A DNA stretch of 64,000 nt. It comes from Pseudonocardia sp. SCN 73-27 (lineage in GTDB: Bacteria > Actinomycetota > Actinomycetes > Mycobacteriales > Pseudonocardiaceae). Below are positions 60,792 to 64,000 of the stretch, in pieces. Numbering within the stretch: position 1 is the stretch's first letter; the number at the start of each line of letters is the position of its first letter. The notes beneath the pieces are model-generated. The model searched no databases and was not told the origin of the DNA. It worked only from the letters and a program-made list of their open reading frames with translations. The stretch is from positions 1 to 64,000 of the forward strand of contig MEGH01000023.1 of assembly GCA_001725415.1 (NCBI GenBank). Direction: 5' to 3'. The translations under genes were made by a program, and so were the position numbers.

Positions 60792-62228
60792 TCAGTGAAC
60801 GGCGCCGAGGACCGGCGGCCGGCGCAGGTGGTGGTCGGTTGCGGCCTGGTAGGCGGTGCCGAGGGCGAAGAGCGTCGCCTCGTCACGCGGGTGTCCGACG
60901 AGTTGCATGCTCACCGGCAGCCCGTCGACCAGGCCGGACGGCAGCACCAGGGCGGGGCTGCCGGTGAGGTTGAACGGGACGGTGGTGCGGCACGCGGCCT
61001 CCAGCCACGGCACCTCACGACCGCCGAGGTCGGACGTCATCGACGGCGCGATCAGCGGCGGCAGCGACGTCATCGCCGGGGTGACGAGCGCGTCGCAGCC
61101 CGCCATGGCGTCCTCGAGCTCGCGCATGAACAGCGGCCGCAGCCGCAGCGCCCGCAGGTAGTCGGCGGCGCTGACGAAGGGCGCGGCGCCGAGCAGGGAG
61201 GCGCCCATCTCGTCGCGGTCCTCGATGAGGTCGGCGTGCTCCTCGTGCAGCGAGAGCATCTCCGCGTAGATGATCCACCAGCTCGCGACGGCGGCGAGGT
61301 CGAACGTCGGCAGCTCGACGTCGACGATCTCGACGCCGGTGGCGGCCAGTTCGGCGAGCGCGGTCTCGTGCGCGGCCGCGACGGCAGGGTGCATCTCCTG
61401 CTCGAGGAACCCGCGCGGCCTCGCGACCCGCATGCCGGTGACGTCGCGGCCGATCGCGGCGGCGAACGGGGTGTCCTCCAGTGGGATCGACGTCGGGTCG
61501 CGCGGATCGGGCCCGGCGATGACGTCGAGCATCAGTGCGCAGTCGGCGACGCTTCGCGCCATCGGCCCGGCGTGGTCCATCGTCCACGACAGGCCCATGA
61601 CGCCGTGTCGCGGAACGCGGCCGTGGGTGGCCTTGATCCCGGTCAGCCCGCAGAACGACGCCGGGATGCGGATGGAGCCGCCGGTGTCGGTGCCGATCGC
61701 GAGCGGCACCTGGCCGAGCGCCAGTGCTGCCCCGGACCCGGACGACGACCCACCCGTCGTGCGGGTCGGGTCCCACGGGTTGCGGGTGGGCCCGAAGGTG
61801 CGGTTGACCGCGCCGCCGCAGGCGAACTCGAACGTCGAGAGCTTGGCGACCAGGACGCCGCCGGCCTCGTGGAGCCGGGCGGCGAGCGCGGCGTCCTCGG
61901 TGGGGACGAAGTCGCGGTAGAGCGACGAGCCGCCGGTCGTCGTGATGCCCGCGGTGGCGACGATGTCCTTGAGCCCGAACGGGACGCCCTCCAGCGGGCG
62001 GGCGGTGCCGGCGGCCCAGCGGGCGTCGGACTCCGCTGCCGCGGCGCGCGCCTGGTCGGCGAGCAGGAGCAGGACGGCGTTGTGCGCGTCGTCGGTGGCG
62101 GCGATCCGGGCCAGGCAGGCGTCGACGGCCTGGCTCGGTGTGGCCTCGCCGGCGGCGAAGGCAGCCAACAACTCCGTGGCGGTCAGGTCGGCCAGATCCG
62201 TCGATTTCCGAGACAGGACGCCGGTCAC
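60792..62228 (-). CDS. amidase (amidase-signature family)
   Basis: This second amidase has 478 residues from the GTG at 62228, which overlaps the stop of the MFS gene (GTGA). The triad is Lys87 in GVPFGLKDIVAT, the serines 161-163 in TGGSSSGSGAA and the nucleophile Ser185 in GTDTGGSIRIPA. It is clearly different from the first amidase outside these motifs, so the two probably act on different substrates or steps. An upstream in-frame GTG at 62252 is less likely. It lies between the MFS permease and the first amidase. Confidence 0.92.
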   Translation of the reverse strand: MTGVLSRKSTDLADLTATELLAAFAAGEATPSQAVDACLARIAATDDAHNAVLLLLADQARAAAAESDARWAAGTARPLEGVPFGLKDIVATAGITTTGGSSLYRDFVPTEDAALAARLHEAGGVLVAKLSTFEFACGGAVNRTFGPTRNPWDPTRTTGGSSSGSGAALALGQVPLAIGTDTGGSIRIPASFCGLTGIKATHGRVPRHGVMGLSWTMDHAGPMARSVADCALMLDVIAGPDPRDPTSIPLEDTPFAAAIGRDVTGMRVARPRGFLEQEMHPAVAAAHETALAELAATGVEIVDVELPTFDLAAVASWWIIYAEMLSLHEEHADLIEDRDEMGASLLGAAPFVSAADYLRALRLRPLFMRELEDAMAGCDALVTPAMTSLPPLIAPSMTSDLGGREVPWLEAACRTTVPFNLTGSPALVLPSGLVDGLPVSMQLVGHPRDEATLFALGTAYQAATDHHLRRPPVLGAVH

Positions 62229-63607
62229 GACCGGCCCCCGTTCGCGATCCACGCCGACGCCGTCGCCGGTTCTGTCACGGGTTCGGTGTAGGGCAACGGC
62301 AGGGCGCGCAACCGCATCAGGTCCGGGTGGTAGCCGGTGTAGGTGGCGTGGGCCTGGGCGATCCGGTCGGGCGCCAGGGTGATGTCCTGGGCCGCCGCGA
62401 TCGCGGCGAACCCGTCGAGGTCAGGCAGGGGCACGACTACCTCCGATACGAGGACCGGCCGGCGGGTCTCGCCGACCGTGAACAACAGGACGAGAGCGAC
62501 CACGAGCAGACCTGTGGTCCCCCACAGGGCGCCGTGCAGGCCGCCGACGGCGATGCCGACGCCCGCGAGCAGGCCGCCGGCGAGCATCCCGACGTCGCTC
62601 GCGATGCGGTACGCGGCGAGCCCGGCCTCGGGGTCGGGCGCGAGGTCGACCGTCATCGCCGCGGGGATGACCCACGTGGCGCCGACGACGACTCCCGCCG
62701 CGAGGGCGCCGAGCCCGAACCCGACGGGCCCGGCGACGGCGGTGAGCGCGACCGTTGCGAGCAGTCCCCAGGCCAGGGCGAGCGCGAGGGGCACGAAGCG
62801 GCCGCGGCGGTCGGTGAAGCGGGCGCCGTAGTGCATGACGGCGACGTCGGTGATCGCGAGGGCGAACAGCGCCACGCCCAGCGGCACCCACGCCATCCCG
62901 AGCTCCTCGCCGAGCAGCGGGATGATCGTCATCGCCAGCCCGGACCGCAGGGCCTGGCCGATCCCGGACAGCACGAGCGACGCCCAGGCCCGGGCCCCGC
63001 GCACCCCCAGTCCGCGGGGCAGGCCCAGCCGTGGCCGCGCCGCCGAGCGCAGCCGGGGCGCGAACACCCAGGCGGCGAGGGCGCCGAGCAGGTTGACCGC
63101 GGCACACACCCCGAAGAGCAGGCGCAGCCCGTCGACACCCGGCCGTAGGGCGACGACGAGCCCGCCGCCGAGCGGGCCCGTCGCGATCCCCGCGAACCAG
63201 GCGGCGTTGAACGAGCCGATGGCACCGCCTCGCTGGTGGGCGCGGGCCAGCCGGACCGCCGCCTGGACACCGCCGCCCATGAACAGCGCGCCGCCGAACC
63301 CCTGCAGCACCCGGGCCAGGCCGACGACGACCCAGTCCGTCGTGACCGCCGAGAGCAGCGACCCGATCCCGAACACGAGCATCGAGACCGTCAGCGCGAT
63401 CCGGGAGTCGAGCCGGGGCACGTACCGGGTGCCGAGGAAGTCGACGAGCAGCAGCGACAGCCCCATCGAGGCGACGACGTACGCCGCCCACTCGGGCCGG
63501 GCGCCGAGCCCGACGACCAGCAGTGCCGTGAAGGGCGCGGTGAGCCCGAACCCGATCCCGGCGACGACGACGAGCGCGTGGAAGGTGCGCCGCGGGCTCG
63601 CGGTCAC
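62225..63607 (-). CDS. MFS transporter with AtzG-like C-terminal extension
   Basis: This 460-residue protein has about 385 residues with 12 hydrophobic helices, including LARVLQGFGGALFMGGGVQAAVRL, a major-facilitator pattern. After the last helix a soluble tail of about 75 residues (from VPLPDLDGFAAIAAAQDITLAP, with LMRLRALPLPYTEP) resembles AtzG-like amidase partners. GTG 63607 overlaps the stop of a third amidase gene, and its own stop overlaps the second amidase start, so uptake and hydrolysis are coupled in one operon. The tail may hold an amidase at the membrane. The transported compound is unknown. Confidence 0.85.
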   Translation of the reverse strand: MTASPRRTFHALVVVAGIGFGLTAPFTALLVVGLGARPEWAAYVVASMGLSLLLVDFLGTRYVPRLDSRIALTVSMLVFGIGSLLSAVTTDWVVVGLARVLQGFGGALFMGGGVQAAVRLARAHQRGGAIGSFNAAWFAGIATGPLGGGLVVALRPGVDGLRLLFGVCAAVNLLGALAAWVFAPRLRSAARPRLGLPRGLGVRGARAWASLVLSGIGQALRSGLAMTIIPLLGEELGMAWVPLGVALFALAITDVAVMHYGARFTDRRGRFVPLALALAWGLLATVALTAVAGPVGFGLGALAAGVVVGATWVIPAAMTVDLAPDPEAGLAAYRIASDVGMLAGGLLAGVGIAVGGLHGALWGTTGLLVVALVLLFTVGETRRPVLVSEVVVPLPDLDGFAAIAAAQDITLAPDRIAQAHATYTGYHPDLMRLRALPLPYTEPVTEPATASAWIANGGRS

Positions 63608-64000
63608 GCCTGCGCGACAGCAGCAGGCGAGCCGGTGCCCGGCATCACTCCGACCGCCGCCTCGACGACCGCCCCCGCGCGGAAGGTGCGTGCGTCCTCC
63701 CAGTGCGGCGCGACGATCTGGATCGACGCCGGCATCCCCGTCGCCGGGTCGACGCCGCTGGGAACGGCCAGCGACGGGTGCCCCGACAGGTTGGTGACGC
63801 ACGTGTTGGCGACCATGGTCGTGCCCCGCGACAGGATCTCCGGGTCCTCGGCCGGGCGGTCGAGCAGCACCGGCGCGACCTGCGGCGTCGTCGGCGTGAC
63901 GAGCAGGTCGCACGTCTGCAGGGCGACGTCGATCTCCGCGGTGAGCGCGCGGCGGAGGTTGGCGGCCTTGGCGAAGTACGTCGAGAAGTAGCTGTCGTGC
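63604..64000 (-). CDS. amidase, C-terminal part (5' truncated by window)
   Basis: The last 131 codons of a third amidase are present, from SYFSTYFAKAANLRRALTAEI to the TGA at 63604-63606. The family segments CDLLVTPTTPQVAP and TCVTNLSGHPSLAVPSG, then MPASIQIVAPHWED, are seen. These form the substrate-pocket half, and the catalytic triad lies beyond the window edge. Its stop overlaps the GTG of the MFS permease. It is the most upstream operon member visible, and more genes may precede it. Confidence 0.88.
   Translation of the reverse strand, partial: HDSYFSTYFAKAANLRRALTAEIDVALQTCDLLVTPTTPQVAPVLLDRPAEDPEILSRGTTMVANTCVTNLSGHPSLAVPSGVDPATGMPASIQIVAPHWEDARTFRAGAVVEAAVGVMPGTGSPAAVAQA

Overview
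The window reads as chromosomal DNA of a high-GC actinobacterium, most likely a Pseudonocardia-type member of the Pseudonocardiales. The reasons are a GC content above 70 percent, frequent GTG starts, many 4-base ATGA/GTGA overlaps, a GlnR-type operator, an actinobacterial SOS box, a deazaflavin (F420)-type reductase, and gene order shared with mycobacteria. No rRNA, tRNA, CRISPR array, prophage or intact insertion sequence was seen.

Layout. 1-3.1 kb is the conserved lipA / DUF4191 / RDD / glnA block. 3.1-17 kb is a mixed set: a TMEM175-like channel, selO, a broken alpha/beta hydrolase, ppdK, a large RND pump with C-terminal Cna/carboxypeptidase-regulatory-like domains, a nitroreductase-like protein, an M50-like protease, a MerR regulator and an S9 peptidase. 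17-18.8 kb holds a membrane protein paired with a small CxxC protein, and a 108-residue protein that copies the C-terminal segment of PspA. 18.8-27 kb carries two complete and dissimilar succinate dehydrogenase operons in tandem, with a divergent LysR gene. 27-29.7 kb is recX-recA-DUF3046. 29.7-45.8 kb interrupts the order known from mycobacteria (recX-recA ... pspA-clgR-pgsA-ftsK) with a CoA-transferase, transporter remnants, Lhr helicase, a beta-propeller lipoprotein, acetoacetyl-CoA synthetase, a YidC paralogue and an ABC exporter with its own two-component system. 45.8-56.1 kb resumes the conserved order: nei, pspA, clgR, pgsA, rimO, an ArgA-like acetyltransferase, an AraC regulator, trmL, a YceI protein and ftsK. 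56.2-59.2 kb is a compact regulatory module: DUF2249-cupin diverging from a cysteine-containing HTH regulator, a membrane protein and a cupin, followed by a decayed duplicate. 59.2-64 kb is an amidase operon with three amidases, an MFS permease bearing an AtzG-like tail, and a free AtzG-like peptide.

Themes. Three families of short palindromic intergenic repeats (here called A, B and C) recur across the window, several abutting or overlapping stop codons. Many genes show a -10 hexamer only 6-8 bases before the start codon, as expected of leaderless transcripts, which helps fix the starts. The best candidates for new biology are the DUF2249/HTH module with its 14-codon leader ORF, the free PspA-tail protein, the MFS/AtzG-like fusion in the amidase operon, and the repeat families.
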